Shown: positions 1 through 11,428 of the stretch, in pieces
Layout: the number at the start of each line of letters is the position of its first letter
How positions within the stretch are numbered: position 1 is the stretch's first letter
NCBI RefSeq assembly: GCF_000787715.1
Contig: NZ_BBPI01000043.1
Coordinates: 43,010-107,009 of the forward strand
Reading direction: 5' to 3'
Length of the DNA: 64,000 nucleotides
From: Sphingomonas parapaucimobilis NBRC 15100
GTDB lineage: Bacteria > Pseudomonadota > Alphaproteobacteria > Sphingomonadales > Sphingomonadaceae
The notes under the pieces: model-generated
What the model was told of the DNA's origin: nothing
What the model saw: only the letters and a program-made list of their open reading frames with translations
The model's database searches: none
Program-made: the position numbers and the translations under genes

Positions 1-436
1 CGCCGCCGATGTCGCGCGCGGCGTGACCCGGATGCTGCTCCGCCACGACCTGATCACCATTCCCGAAGTCCCGCTGGAGGGCGGGCGCCGCGCCGACCTG
101 ATGGCGCTCGACGCGCGGGGGAATGTCGTCGTTGTCGAGATCAAGGTGTCGCGCGCCGACATGCTGGGCGACGGGAAGTGGCCCGATTATCTCGCGCATT
201 GCGATCGCTTCTACTGGGCGGTGCCCGCCGGGTTCGACTGGTCGCCGCTGGAAAGCGCGGCGTTCCTGCCCGAGCGGACGGGGATCATCGTCGCCGATCG
301 TTACGACGCGGCAATCGTGCGCGAGGCGCATAGCGTGGCGCTGCCCGCGCATGTGCGGAAGAAGGCGACATTGAATTTCGCGCGGCGGGCCGGGCGGCGG
401 ATGATCGGGCTGACCGATCCGGATGCGGCGATGTGA
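1..436 (+). CDS. MmcB family DNA repair protein (5' end outside window)
   Basis: The reading frame is open from base 2 (AADVARGVTRML...), so the true start lies upstream of the window and the GTG at 23 is probably internal. About 145 C-terminal residues are visible. The restriction-nuclease-like core can be read: RRADLMALD, then VVVVEIKVSRADMLGDGKWPDY with the E-I-K typical of PD-(D/E)xK folds, then CDRFYWAVP. This pattern matches the MmcB/DUF2161-like family, an SOS-linked DNA repair factor in alphaproteobacteria (family knowledge). Function in this organism is inferred from similarity only. Confidence 0.75.
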   Translation, partial: AADVARGVTRMLLRHDLITIPEVPLEGGRRADLMALDARGNVVVVEIKVSRADMLGDGKWPDYLAHCDRFYWAVPAGFDWSPLESAAFLPERTGIIVADRYDAAIVREAHSVALPAHVRKKATLNFARRAGRRMIGLTDPDAAM

Positions 437-440
437 GGGG

Positions 441-485
441 GGTAGGCCCGGCAGGGCTCGAACGCGCAATCTAACCGGGTTGTGG
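441..485 (-). other. tRNA 3'-end-like remnant
   Basis: Read on the minus strand, this stretch has a T-loop-like TTCGAGC (456-462). It is flanked by GCGCG and CCTGC, which pair with one mismatch and one wobble, and is followed by CGGGCCT-A-CCC, like an acceptor 3' strand with CCA changed to CCC. No matching 5' half exists: the expected place holds a REP unit. It is at best a degenerate tRNA fragment, not a working tRNA gene, and chance similarity is possible. Confidence 0.3.
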
Positions 486-500
486 AGAGGTTTTCCCATG

Positions 501-733
501 GCCTTCGACTTCGCTCAGGCGGAACGGTTCTTAAAGTTGAAAGCGATCAGCATTGCACGGTTTTCCCTTCAGGGGAGGGGTTGGGGTGGGGCATCGCCCT
601 GGGCGTTTCGCTTGCGGAAGCGCCCCACCCCCGGCCCCTCCCCTGAAGGGGAGAGGTGAGCAGAGTTGATCGTTTTCGACTCTAGTACCAAGTCCCCGCC
701 CAACCTCCGTTCAGCCTGAGCGAAGTCGAAGGC
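501..733. repeat. Inverted pair of REP-like units interrupted by a MITE-like element
   Basis: This fills most of the 309-bp gap between the MmcB gene and the GH30 gene. A plus-oriented REP unit lies at 501-527 and a minus-oriented unit at 707-733. Between them sits the inverted-repeat element at 531-685. Without that element the spacer would be about 24 bases, close to the 30 bases seen in the other plus/minus pairs (38402-38487 and 54680-54763). This suggests insertion into an existing pair. I see no gene here. Confidence 0.75.
531..685. mobile_element. MITE-like inverted-repeat element, copy 1
   Basis: The left end (TTAAAGTTGAAAGCGATCAG) and the reverse complement of the right end (CTAGAGTCGAAAACGATCAA) are imperfect inverted repeats of about 20 bp. 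Between them is a long GC-rich hairpin with arms 565-592 and 622-650. A shorter copy of the same element, in opposite orientation, lies at 30494-30580 and shares both ends. The element is non-coding. The mobilising transposase, if any, is not in the window. Confidence 0.65.
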
Positions 734-745
734 CACGTCCCACCC

Positions 746-2236
746 TTACCGCGTCAATACCAACGTCACCACCGACTGTGGCGGCGCGATATCACCGGGG
801 ATATCCACGGACTTATGCACAGCATCGGTCGCGATCATCCGCCGTTGCCAGCGCCCCGGCACCACCACGTTCAGCGGCCTGGGCGACAGGCCCGGATTGA
901 CATGGACCAGCACCAGCCGCCGTCCGTCGGGTGACAGCGCGCCGACCGTATCCATGTCATCCACCGGCACCAGCCGGTCGCCCGGCCGGATATAGCGGCT
1001 GAACTGCGCCATCGCCCAGTATTTGCCCGTGACATGGATCGCATGGGGCTGGTCCGCCGCGCCCATCAGGTCGGCCTTGACGATGCCCCAGTTCGACCCC
1101 TTCTCACCCTTGCGAGTGCTGAGATCCTCGACCGCCTGCCAGAAGACCCAGGCGGCGGGCTCCAGCCGCTTGAGATCGCCGACGACATGCTCGGCAAAGG
1201 CCAAGGGTGTTGCCATGCCGGTCAGGTCCTCCGGGTCGCCCGACAGCGGCGTGTCGTTCTCGCTCATCCACAACCGGATGCCCGAGGCGCGGGCGATGTC
1301 GCGCACGGCGGTCTGGTGAACGGTGCCATAGCTGTGGACGTTGAGCTGCCCGATCGCCGCGCGAGTGACGGGGGGATAGGCGGCCCAGTCCGCCACGAAC
1401 AGGTGCGAGGCGGTCTCATCAGGCGCGGCGATGACGGTGGACAGGCGCGTGGCCTTCAAGGCGGCGGCGGTGGCGTCGATCATCCGGGCCTGGCGGGCAG
1501 GGCTCCAATGCGCGCCTTCCTGGGTGTTGGCGGCGAACCAGTAGTTTGTGTTGGGCTCATTGACCGGCGACAGGGTGCGGAAGGTCAGGTGATGCCGCCG
1601 CTGCAATTCGTCGGTGACGCGCACCAGATAGGTGGCGAAGGCGGATTCCTGTCCGGGGCGTAGATTGTCGTCGGTGCCTTTTTCCGCGCCCGACACCCGG
1701 CCGCTGACCGTCATGAACCAGGGCGGCGAGTTGGAGAAGGCCTCGAAGATCGGCTGCTTCACACGGGCGGTGATCGCGTCCAGCCACCAGCGCTGGTTGG
1801 CGTCCTGGCCCCAGTCCCACATGGCGGGATCGTCGGCGCGCCACCAGTCCTCGCCCGTCACCCCCGCCGGTTGCCGCCAGAAGCCCGGCACCGCGCGCCC
1901 GACCTTCATATAGGGCGGGGTGTCGGCCGCATTGCCGCCGCCGATATTGTAGCGCGCGATGGTCCAGCCCAGTCCCTGCGGCCCGTAGAACAGATCGGCC
2001 AGCCGCGTCCGCTCCGCCTCGGGCCAGCCGCCCGTGACATGCGCGAACCAGGCAAGCGCGGTGCCCCAGCCCTCGAAGACGGTCGACGGGCGGTCGATCG
2101 CGGGCCGCAGGGTCACGGGTACGGGTCGGTCGGCGGCGGGCGGTGCGACCTGCGCCTGCGCCGTGCCCGAACCGAGGATCAGCGCCAGCGCGAGGGCCGC
2201 CATTTGACTTTTGCGATGGATCGTCCCGTTCTTCAC
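746..2236 (-). CDS. Secreted GH30-type glycoside hydrolase (endo-beta-1,6-galactanase-like)
   Basis: About 496 residues if started at GTG 2236, which has GGGGAG eight bases upstream; the longer ATG start at 2266 has no ribosome site. A signal peptide (hydrophobic AALALALILGSG ending AQAQ) shows export. The GH30 TIM barrel begins at FEGWGTALAWFA. The two expected glutamates are visible: acid/base in LSPVNEPNTNYW (about E227) and nucleophile in LWMSENDTP (about E326). A C-terminal beta domain follows. The sequence resembles the GH30 branch acting on beta-1,6-galactan or related side chains (family knowledge); the exact substrate is inferred. It is divergent from the beta-galactosidase gene and shares its 203-bp regulatory gap. 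Confidence 0.8.
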   Translation of the reverse strand: MKNGTIHRKSQMAALALALILGSGTAQAQVAPPAADRPVPVTLRPAIDRPSTVFEGWGTALAWFAHVTGGWPEAERTRLADLFYGPQGLGWTIARYNIGGGNAADTPPYMKVGRAVPGFWRQPAGVTGEDWWRADDPAMWDWGQDANQRWWLDAITARVKQPIFEAFSNSPPWFMTVSGRVSGAEKGTDDNLRPGQESAFATYLVRVTDELQRRHHLTFRTLSPVNEPNTNYWFAANTQEGAHWSPARQARMIDATAAALKATRLSTVIAAPDETASHLFVADWAAYPPVTRAAIGQLNVHSYGTVHQTAVRDIARASGIRLWMSENDTPLSGDPEDLTGMATPLAFAEHVVGDLKRLEPAAWVFWQAVEDLSTRKGEKGSNWGIVKADLMGAADQPHAIHVTGKYWAMAQFSRYIRPGDRLVPVDDMDTVGALSPDGRRLVLVHVNPGLSPRPLNVVVPGRWQRRMIATDAVHKSVDIPGDIAPPQSVVTLVLTR

Positions 2237-2361
2237 CCTGGCGTCTCCCCGCGCATATCCCATCAAACGTCAGACTATAGCCGGGGGCGCGGCGGGTCCG
2301 TCAACCTCTGCCGGGTTCGCGCATAAGCTGGCCGCACAGACGCCCTTTTCCCTTGTCGTCC

Positions 2362-5634
<3,273 letters not shown>

Positions 5635-5690
5635 GGCTGTTCTTTACTCGGACAATAAGCCATCATGCCGCATCGGGCAGAGGAGAATCC

Positions 5691-7250
5691 ATGAAAAGGG
5701 CAACGAAATTTCTGATCGCGGCGGCGGCGACGCTGTTTGCGGGGACCGCGATGGCGCAAACGGCGCCCGCCACGAGCGAGCAGGTCGAGGTGCATGCCGA
5801 CCGTCCGGGTCCCGTCTATAACCGTCGCCTGTTCGGCCAGTTCGCCGAGCATCTGGGCACCGGCATCTATGGTGGTATCTGGGTCGGCAAGGGCAGCAAG
5901 ATCCCCAACGTCAACGGTTATCGCCGCGACGTGCTCGACGCGCTGAAGGCGATCCGGGTGCCGGTGATCCGCTGGCCGGGCGGCTGCTATGCCGATGAAT
6001 ATCACTGGCGCGAAGGCATCGGCCCGCAGGCCAAGCGCCTGACCAAGGTCAACACCAATTGGGGCGGTGTGACCGAGGACAACAGCTTCGGCACGCATGA
6101 ATTCATGAATTACAGCGAGATGGTCGGCGCCGAGGCCTATGTCTCGGGCAATGTCGGTTCGGCCTCGCCGTCCGAAATGGCCGAGTGGGTCGAATATATG
6201 ACCTTCCCGGCCAAATCGACCTATGCCGAGGAGCGTCGCAAGAACGGTCGCGACAAACCGTGGAAGCTGGCCATGTTCGGCATCGGCAACGAGCTGTGGG
6301 GCTGCGGCGGCAATATGCGTCCCGAATATGCCGCCGACGTGACGCGTCGCTATTCGACCTTCCTGAAGGTCCCGGCGGGCGAAAAGCTGATGAAGATCGC
6401 CAGCGGTGCGAACAGCGACGATTACAACTGGACCGAAGTGATGATGCGCGATGCGGGTGGCGCATTCGACGGCATCGGTGTGCATTATTACACCATCCCC
6501 GGCGACTGGTCGCACAAGGGCGCGGCCACCGGCTTCGACGAGGAAAGCTGGGCGCGCACCCTGTCCAAGACGCTGAAGATGGAGGAGCTGCTCACCCGTC
6601 ACTCGGCGATCATGGACAAATATGATCCGAACAAGCGGGTCGCGCTGCTCGTCGACGAATGGGGCACCTGGTATGATGTCGAACCCGGCACCAATCCGGG
6701 CTTCCTGTACCAGCAGAACTCGCTTCGCGACGCGGTGGTGACCAGCCTGAACCTCGACATCTTCGCCCGTCACGCCGACCGCGTGCGCGGCGCCAATATC
6801 GCCCAGATGATCAACGTCCTCCAGGCGATGATCCTGACCGACGGGGCGCGCATGGTGAAGACACCGACCTATTGGGTGTTCGACATGTACAAGGACTATC
6901 AGGACGCGACCGTCCTGCCGGTCGATGTCCAGTCGCGCTGGTACAACAAGAACCAGTGGGTGATGAAGGCGGTCAGCGCCTCGGCCGTTCGCGACAAGGC
7001 GGGCGTGGTGCATGTCGGCCTGACCAATGTCGATCCCAGCCAGCCCGCGACCGTCTCGGTCAAGCTGGACGGCGTGACCGCGGCGCAGGTGTCGGGCCGT
7101 GTCCTGACCGGCGCGACGATGGATGCGCACAACAGCTTCGACGCGCCGAACCAGGTCGCGCCGCAGCCGTTCAACGGTGCGACGCTGTCGGGTGGCGTGC
7201 TGACCGTGCAGGTGCCCGCCAAGTCGGTCGTCATGCTGGATCTGCGCTGA
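5691..7250 (+). CDS. Secreted GH51 alpha-L-arabinofuranosidase
   Basis: 519 residues, starting at ATG 5691 behind an AGGAGA ribosome site. The signal peptide ends near GTAMAQ; many GH51 enzymes are cytoplasmic, so export here is notable. The family motifs are present: WPGGCYADEYHW, acid/base Glu in GIGNELWGCGG (E201) and nucleophile in LLVDEWGTWY (E323), with a C-terminal beta-sandwich. It would release terminal arabinofuranose from arabinan, arabinoxylan or arabinogalactan. Its stop codon overlaps the GH43 start (TGATG), so the two are translationally coupled. Confidence 0.93.
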   Translation: MKRATKFLIAAAATLFAGTAMAQTAPATSEQVEVHADRPGPVYNRRLFGQFAEHLGTGIYGGIWVGKGSKIPNVNGYRRDVLDALKAIRVPVIRWPGGCYADEYHWREGIGPQAKRLTKVNTNWGGVTEDNSFGTHEFMNYSEMVGAEAYVSGNVGSASPSEMAEWVEYMTFPAKSTYAEERRKNGRDKPWKLAMFGIGNELWGCGGNMRPEYAADVTRRYSTFLKVPAGEKLMKIASGANSDDYNWTEVMMRDAGGAFDGIGVHYYTIPGDWSHKGAATGFDEESWARTLSKTLKMEELLTRHSAIMDKYDPNKRVALLVDEWGTWYDVEPGTNPGFLYQQNSLRDAVVTSLNLDIFARHADRVRGANIAQMINVLQAMILTDGARMVKTPTYWVFDMYKDYQDATVLPVDVQSRWYNKNQWVMKAVSASAVRDKAGVVHVGLTNVDPSQPATVSVKLDGVTAAQVSGRVLTGATMDAHNSFDAPNQVAPQPFNGATLSGGVLTVQVPAKSVVMLDLR

Positions 7251-8599
7251 TGAAGGCCCGCGCCGGGGCGCTGCTCGCCGCCGTCCTTCTGACCGGGGCG
7301 GCGGGGTCCGCCGCACCCCGGCGCGAGGTTTTGTGGAATAGTCCGGGGGCGGGCAACCCCCTGCTTCCGGGCTATTTCGCCGACCCCTCCATCGTGCGCG
7401 ACGGGGGGCATTGGTACATCTTCGCCACGGTCGATCCATGGGGGGATGACCGTCTGGGGCTGTGGACCTCGGACAATGGCCGCGACTGGACCTTCTCGCA
7501 GCCCAACTGGCCGACCAAGCAGGCCGCAACCAGCCCGACCTCGGGCGATGCCAAGGTCTGGGCGCCCTCGGTGGTCAAGGCGCCCAACGGCCGCTGGTAT
7601 ATGTATGTCTCGGTCGGCAGCGAGGTATGGGTCGGCTCCGCCCCGTCACCGGCGGGACCATGGGCCGATGCCAATGGCGGCAAGCCGCTGATCGCCCGCG
7701 ACTTTGCGCCCCAATATCACATGATCGACGCCGAGGCGTTCGTCGACGATGACGGCCAGGCCTATCTCTATTGGGGATCGGGGCTGAACTGGGTCAATGG
7801 GCATTGCTTCGTCGTGAAGCTGAAGCCCGACATGGTCCATTTCGACGGCGCGCCGCGTGACGTGACCCCGGCCAACTATTTCGAAGGCCCCTTCATGGTG
7901 AAGGAGAAGGGGCGTTACCTGCTGACCTATAGCGACGGCAACACGACCAAGGACACCTACAAGGTCCGCTATGCGGTCGGCGCGTCGCCGATGGGACCCT
8001 TTACCGAGGCGGCGAACAGCCCGTTGCTGGAAACCGATGCCGCGCGGCAGGTCATCAGCCCCGGCCATCACGCGATCTTCGCCGACAAGGGCAAGGCGTA
8101 CATCCTCTATCACCGCCAGGCGTTGCCCTTCGGGATGGGCAGCGAGCGGGTGCTGCGGCAGGTGGCGATCGACCCGCTGACTGTGCGGGCGGACGGCACG
8201 TTCGAGAAGGTCCGGCCCAGCCATGATCCGGTGATCCCGGCCTTTGCCGCACATCGCGACCATGGGCTGCGCTGGACGGGCAAGGGCGTCGACGCGCTGG
8301 CGGGGGACGACAATTACGCGACCGTCTGGCGACCGGAGGCGGGCAGGCCGCCGGTGCTGACCGCCGATCTGGGCGCGGTGCGTGACGTACGGGAAAGCCG
8401 GGTCCGTCCCGCCTTCGCGATCCAGCCGCAGGATTTGCGGGTCGAGGCATCGCCCGATGGCCGGACCTGGCACGAGGTGGCGGCCGAGACGGGGGTGAGT
8501 GGTTCGCCCATCACCCTGCGCCATCCGGGTAAGGCACGGTTCCTGCGCATGACGGTGACGGCGAAGGAACCTGCGATCCTGGAATGGTCGATCTTTTAA
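7250..8599 (+). CDS. Secreted GH43 glycosidase with C-terminal discoidin-like domain
   Basis: 449 residues; the ATG overlaps the GH51 stop. An N-terminal signal peptide (MKARAGALLAAVLLTGAAGSA) is visible. The five-bladed propeller of GH43 is marked by the base Asp in YFADPSIVRDG (D45), the second Asp in HMIDAEAFVDDDG (D160) and the acid Glu in NYFEGPFMVKEKG (E212). Residues from about 340 on (VDALAGDDNYATVW..., ADLGAVRDV, FLRMTVTA) look like an F5/8-type carbohydrate-binding domain. Likely activities are arabinofuranosidase, arabinanase or xylosidase/galactosidase; GH43 is too mixed to decide by eye. It ends the GH cluster. Confidence 0.88.
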   Translation: MKARAGALLAAVLLTGAAGSAAPRREVLWNSPGAGNPLLPGYFADPSIVRDGGHWYIFATVDPWGDDRLGLWTSDNGRDWTFSQPNWPTKQAATSPTSGDAKVWAPSVVKAPNGRWYMYVSVGSEVWVGSAPSPAGPWADANGGKPLIARDFAPQYHMIDAEAFVDDDGQAYLYWGSGLNWVNGHCFVVKLKPDMVHFDGAPRDVTPANYFEGPFMVKEKGRYLLTYSDGNTTKDTYKVRYAVGASPMGPFTEAANSPLLETDAARQVISPGHHAIFADKGKAYILYHRQALPFGMGSERVLRQVAIDPLTVRADGTFEKVRPSHDPVIPAFAAHRDHGLRWTGKGVDALAGDDNYATVWRPEAGRPPVLTADLGAVRDVRESRVRPAFAIQPQDLRVEASPDGRTWHEVAAETGVSGSPITLRHPGKARFLRMTVTAKEPAILEWSIF

Positions 8600-8600
8600 G

Positions 8601-8713
8601 CCCCTCCTCCGGAACGGGGGAGGGGTTTGGGGAGGGGGCTGGCCGCAAGCAACGGTCTCGGTGAGACTCCAGGCCCTCCCCCATCCCCTCCCGTTTACGG
8701 GAGGGGCGTGCCC
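8601..8713. repeat. GC-rich inverted repeat after the GH43 gene
   Basis: A short hairpin (CCCCTCC...GGAGGGG) at 8601-8625 is followed by a spacer with ACGGTCTCGGTGAGACT, then GCCCTCCCCCATCCCCTCCC and its closing arm ending near 8706. The order and end (GGGAGGGGCGTGCC) closely match the block at 63865-63968. It lies directly after a stop codon and may act as a transcription stop. It is non-coding. Confidence 0.6.
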
Positions 8714-8740
8714 GGCGTAAGCGGCGCGTGTCCACACCCC

Positions 8741-8767
8741 CCGTTCAGCCTGAGCGAAGTCGAAGGC
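8741..8767 (-). repeat. Single REP-like unit
   Basis: CCGTTCAGCCTGAGCGAAGT plus CGAAGGC, the minus-oriented form of the 27-bp unit. It is the only copy in the window without an inverted partner nearby. The rest of the gap to the hydrolase start at 8873 shows no gene. Confidence 0.75.
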
Positions 8768-8872
8768 CATGGGCAGACCTTTCCTCAAACCCCACGACAA
8801 TCGTAACACAGGGCGTGCTAGAGTAGACCCACATGACGCCCACGGCGGTCGTGAGGGAAGGCAAGGAACGGC

Positions 8873-9850
8873 ATGGCGCCATACGCATCAAGCACGGTCG
8901 CGGACACCCTAACCCCCTTCCTGTCGCAATGGACCGCCCCGGACGGGTGGGTTCACCGCCGCTATGACCGCCCGCATGAACCGGGCACGGCGCGGCGGGG
9001 GCGGTTGCTGTTTCAGACGGGTCGCGCCGACATGATCGAGAAATATGGCGACGCGATCGACCATTTCCGCGTGCAGGGTTGGGACGTCACCGCCTTCGAC
9101 TGGCGCGGGCAGGGCGGGTCGGGGCGGCTGACGCCCGACGGGACCGGGCATATCGACCGGCTCGACCGGCTGGCCGAGGATCTGGCGGCCTTTTATGGCG
9201 AGTGGGTCAGGCCGGGCGAGGGGCCGCATGTCGTGCTAGGCCATTCGATGGGCGGGTTCGCCACCTTGTCGGCGCTGGCCGGGGGCGGGATCGCGCCCGA
9301 TGCGGTGGTGCTGGTCGCGCCGATGCTGGCGCTGCGCTCGCCGGTCGGCCAATGGGCGGGGGCGCGCTTCGCCCGCTGGCAGGTCGGGCGTGGCGATCCG
9401 CTTCGCCCCGCCTGGCGTCGGCTGGAGACGCCCGCCGCCGCGACCGCGCGGCAGAAGAGGCTGACCCATGACCTGACCCGCTTCGCCGATCAGCAGGCGT
9501 TCCGACAGGCCCGGCCCGAACTCTGTCTGGGATCGCCCAGCTGGCATTGGGTGGCGGAGGCCTTTCGCGCGACGGCGGCGCTTCGCGAAAATCCGGCGCT
9601 GGGGCGGATCGAGACGCCGGTGCTGATGCTGGTCGCGCTTGCCGATCGGCTGGTCGATGCGCGGGCGGCGGCGCGGGTGGCGCAGCGATTGCCGCAGGGC
9701 GAACTGGTGGCCTTTGGTCGCGGCTGTGCGCATGAGATATTGCGGGAGGCCGATCCGGTTCGCGCCAACGCCTTTGCCGCGATCACCGCGTTTCTCGACC
9801 GGCGCGTACCCGCTACTTCACCCCGCAGCGAACCGGACCACCGCCGGTGA
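8873..9850 (+). CDS. Alpha/beta hydrolase, lysophospholipase-like
   Basis: 325 residues. The alpha/beta-hydrolase core is clear: the oxyanion-region stretch LLFQTGRADMIEKYGDAI, VTAFDWRGQGGSGR, and the nucleophile elbow VLGHSMGG with Ser125. A late Asp (LVALADRLVDARAA) and His (FGRGCAHEILRE) complete a likely triad. The pattern matches the PldB/serine aminopeptidase S33 group, which hydrolyses monoacyl lipids or esters; the substrate here is unknown. No signal peptide is evident. Its 3' end overlaps the convergent GIN-domain gene by 38 bases, leaving no room for a separate terminator. Confidence 0.82.
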   Translation: MAPYASSTVADTLTPFLSQWTAPDGWVHRRYDRPHEPGTARRGRLLFQTGRADMIEKYGDAIDHFRVQGWDVTAFDWRGQGGSGRLTPDGTGHIDRLDRLAEDLAAFYGEWVRPGEGPHVVLGHSMGGFATLSALAGGGIAPDAVVLVAPMLALRSPVGQWAGARFARWQVGRGDPLRPAWRRLETPAAATARQKRLTHDLTRFADQQAFRQARPELCLGSPSWHWVAEAFRATAALRENPALGRIETPVLMLVALADRLVDARAAARVAQRLPQGELVAFGRGCAHEILREADPVRANAFAAITAFLDRRVPATSPRSEPDHRR

Positions 9851-10523
9851 CCCGGCATTTGGGCGTGCCCGCCACCGTCACCCTGCCCAGCCCGCCATTG
9901 GCGACCGTCGCCATATAGCGCGCCCGTGCGGCAATCTCGCCGGGGCCGTCGAGCGTGACGGTCAGGTCGCCTGCCTTCAGCGCCTCGGCCGCGATGCTGG
10001 CAGGCCCGTTGGCCGCGAGCCGCGCCTTGCCGACCCGGCCGCCCTCGATCGTCAATCTGGCGGGGCCGAACAGCGTCGCGGCCAGTTGATCGCCATCGGC
10101 CCGCCCGACCCGGACCTCGCCCGTGCCTGTCACGGACACATTCAGCGCACTGCCCTTCATCGCCTGCACCGTCACCTGCGCGCCGCCGATGACGGTGACG
10201 CCCGACAGAGGCGGCGCGGCGAGGGTCAGCGTGACCGGCGCATCGTCCCCGCCCGCGCCCCCTCCCGCGCCCCCGCCCGCACGTCGCACGACCAGCGTGC
10301 TGCCCATCACCTGCGCCTCGACCTGACGCAACGCCGCGCCGTCACCGGACAGGGCTCCGCGCGGCGAGGGGCCGGTGGTCATGATGACGCGGAACGGCCC
10401 CTCGACCCGCAACTTGTCGAAGCTGCTCAGATCGACGCGCCGCTCGGCGGCCAAGGCCGGTGTGGCGACGACCAGCGCCGAAGCCAGAAGCGCGAAAGCG
10501 GTGCGGATCGACATCACCGCCAT
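9813..10523 (-). CDS. GIN domain (DUF2807) exported protein
   Basis: About 236 residues from ATG 10523 (an ATG nine bases further on is an alternative). The signal peptide (SIRTAFALLASALVVATPALA) is followed by a repetitive beta-helix-like body rich in GxVTV/GPA motifs, the head GIN domain pattern. A Gly-rich insert (RRAGGGAGGGAGGDD) sits near residue 90. Such proteins are periplasmic or surface-exposed and of unknown function. It lies 37 bases downstream of a second, interrupted GIN gene on the same strand, so the pair looks like a tandem duplication. Its tail overlaps the alpha/beta hydrolase gene. Confidence 0.75.
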   Translation of the reverse strand: MAVMSIRTAFALLASALVVATPALAAERRVDLSSFDKLRVEGPFRVIMTTGPSPRGALSGDGAALRQVEAQVMGSTLVVRRAGGGAGGGAGGDDAPVTLTLAAPPLSGVTVIGGAQVTVQAMKGSALNVSVTGTGEVRVGRADGDQLAATLFGPARLTIEGGRVGKARLAANGPASIAAEALKAGDLTVTLDGPGEIAARARYMATVANGGLGRVTVAGTPKCRVTGGGPVRCGVK

Positions 10524-10560
10524 CCTCGCACCGCTCCGCCGGCGTCGCAAGCCGGTCCCC

Positions 10561-11310
10561 TTACAGGGTACGCCCACAGCGTGCGCTGCCCGATCCCGCC
10601 TTGCGGACGGTGCAGACCGAGTTCGGCCCCAGATCGGCATCGCCCGAACCGCTCAGCGACACCTTGGCGGGGCCGTCGACCTGCACCGCGACGCGGCCCG
10701 ATCCGGCAATTTCGACCTCGGCCTGTCTGGCATGAAGCCCCTTGGCGCGTATGTCCCCCGACCCGGCAATGCCGATCTTCAGCGCACCGACCCGGCCACC
10801 GGCCTGGACCGAGCCGGAGCCCGCCACGCCCAGTTCGGCCTGCTCGACCCGCATCGCGCCGATCGTCAGGTCGCCCGAACCCGCAATCCCGCCCTTGAAG
10901 CGCGCGCCGTCGATCCGGTCGATGCGCATCTGCCCCGATCCCGCGATACCCGCTTCGGTCAGGCGCGGCAGCGTCACCAGGATGCGGACGTTCCGGCGAT
11001 TGCCCCAATGCAGCCCCTTCTTCATGCCGATCAGCAGCGTGTCGCCATCGCGCGCGATGCGCAGCTGGTCGAGATCGGATGCCGCCCCTTCGGCGCGTAC
11101 CGAAAAATCGCCGCCGACCCGGATATCGACCGGATCGCTGCCATTGCTCGATACCGCCGTGAACCCGCGCGTCGCATAGCTGCGCGCGTCGCCCGAGCCC
11201 TGGGGGGAGACTTCCTATCCCTTGGCCTTGCTTCCGAACGAACAGGCGGCGGTGGGCATGGCGAGCACGAGCAACCCGGCAAGCGTGGTGAGAAGGGGGG
11301 ATTTGGGCAT
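10561..11310 (-). pseudogene. GIN domain (DUF2807) gene interrupted by an in-frame TAG
   Basis: ATG 11310 has a perfect AGGAGG six bases upstream and encodes a lipoprotein-like signal (MPKSPLLTTLAGLLVLAMPT, then AACSFGSKAKG). TAG at 11215-11217 ends it after 31 codons. The same frame then stays open to 10561 and encodes a full GIN body: QGSGDARSYATRGF, repeated AGSGD/AGSGxV motifs and a C-terminal CTVRKAGSGSARCGRTL. Because the frame does not shift, this is a nonsense change and not an indel. No ATG restarts translation before MKKGLHW near 11025. Options are a recent pseudogene, a sequencing error or readthrough. Confidence 0.75.
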
Positions 11311-11369
11311 GAGCGACCTCCTGTGTATTGATAGAATAGTACACATGGCCGGGCGATCTGCGCAAATGA

Positions 11370-11400
11370 AAAGGGGCGGCCCCGCCTGGGACCGCCCCTT
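11370..11400 (-). terminator. Terminator downstream of carD
   Basis: The arms AAGGGGCGG and CCGCCCCTT (9 bp) enclose a GC-rich loop. On the minus strand the hairpin is followed by TTTTCATTT, the expected U-rich tail. It lies 29 bases after the carD stop and separates carD from the GIN gene. Confidence 0.75.
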
Positions 11401-11428
11401 GTTCGTGTCGAAGAAGACCGACCGCCTA

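Noticed and set aside
11202..11217. Frameshift at the six-G run in the interrupted GIN gene
   Set aside because: The frames before and after are the same, so the run is not responsible; the break is a nonsense codon.
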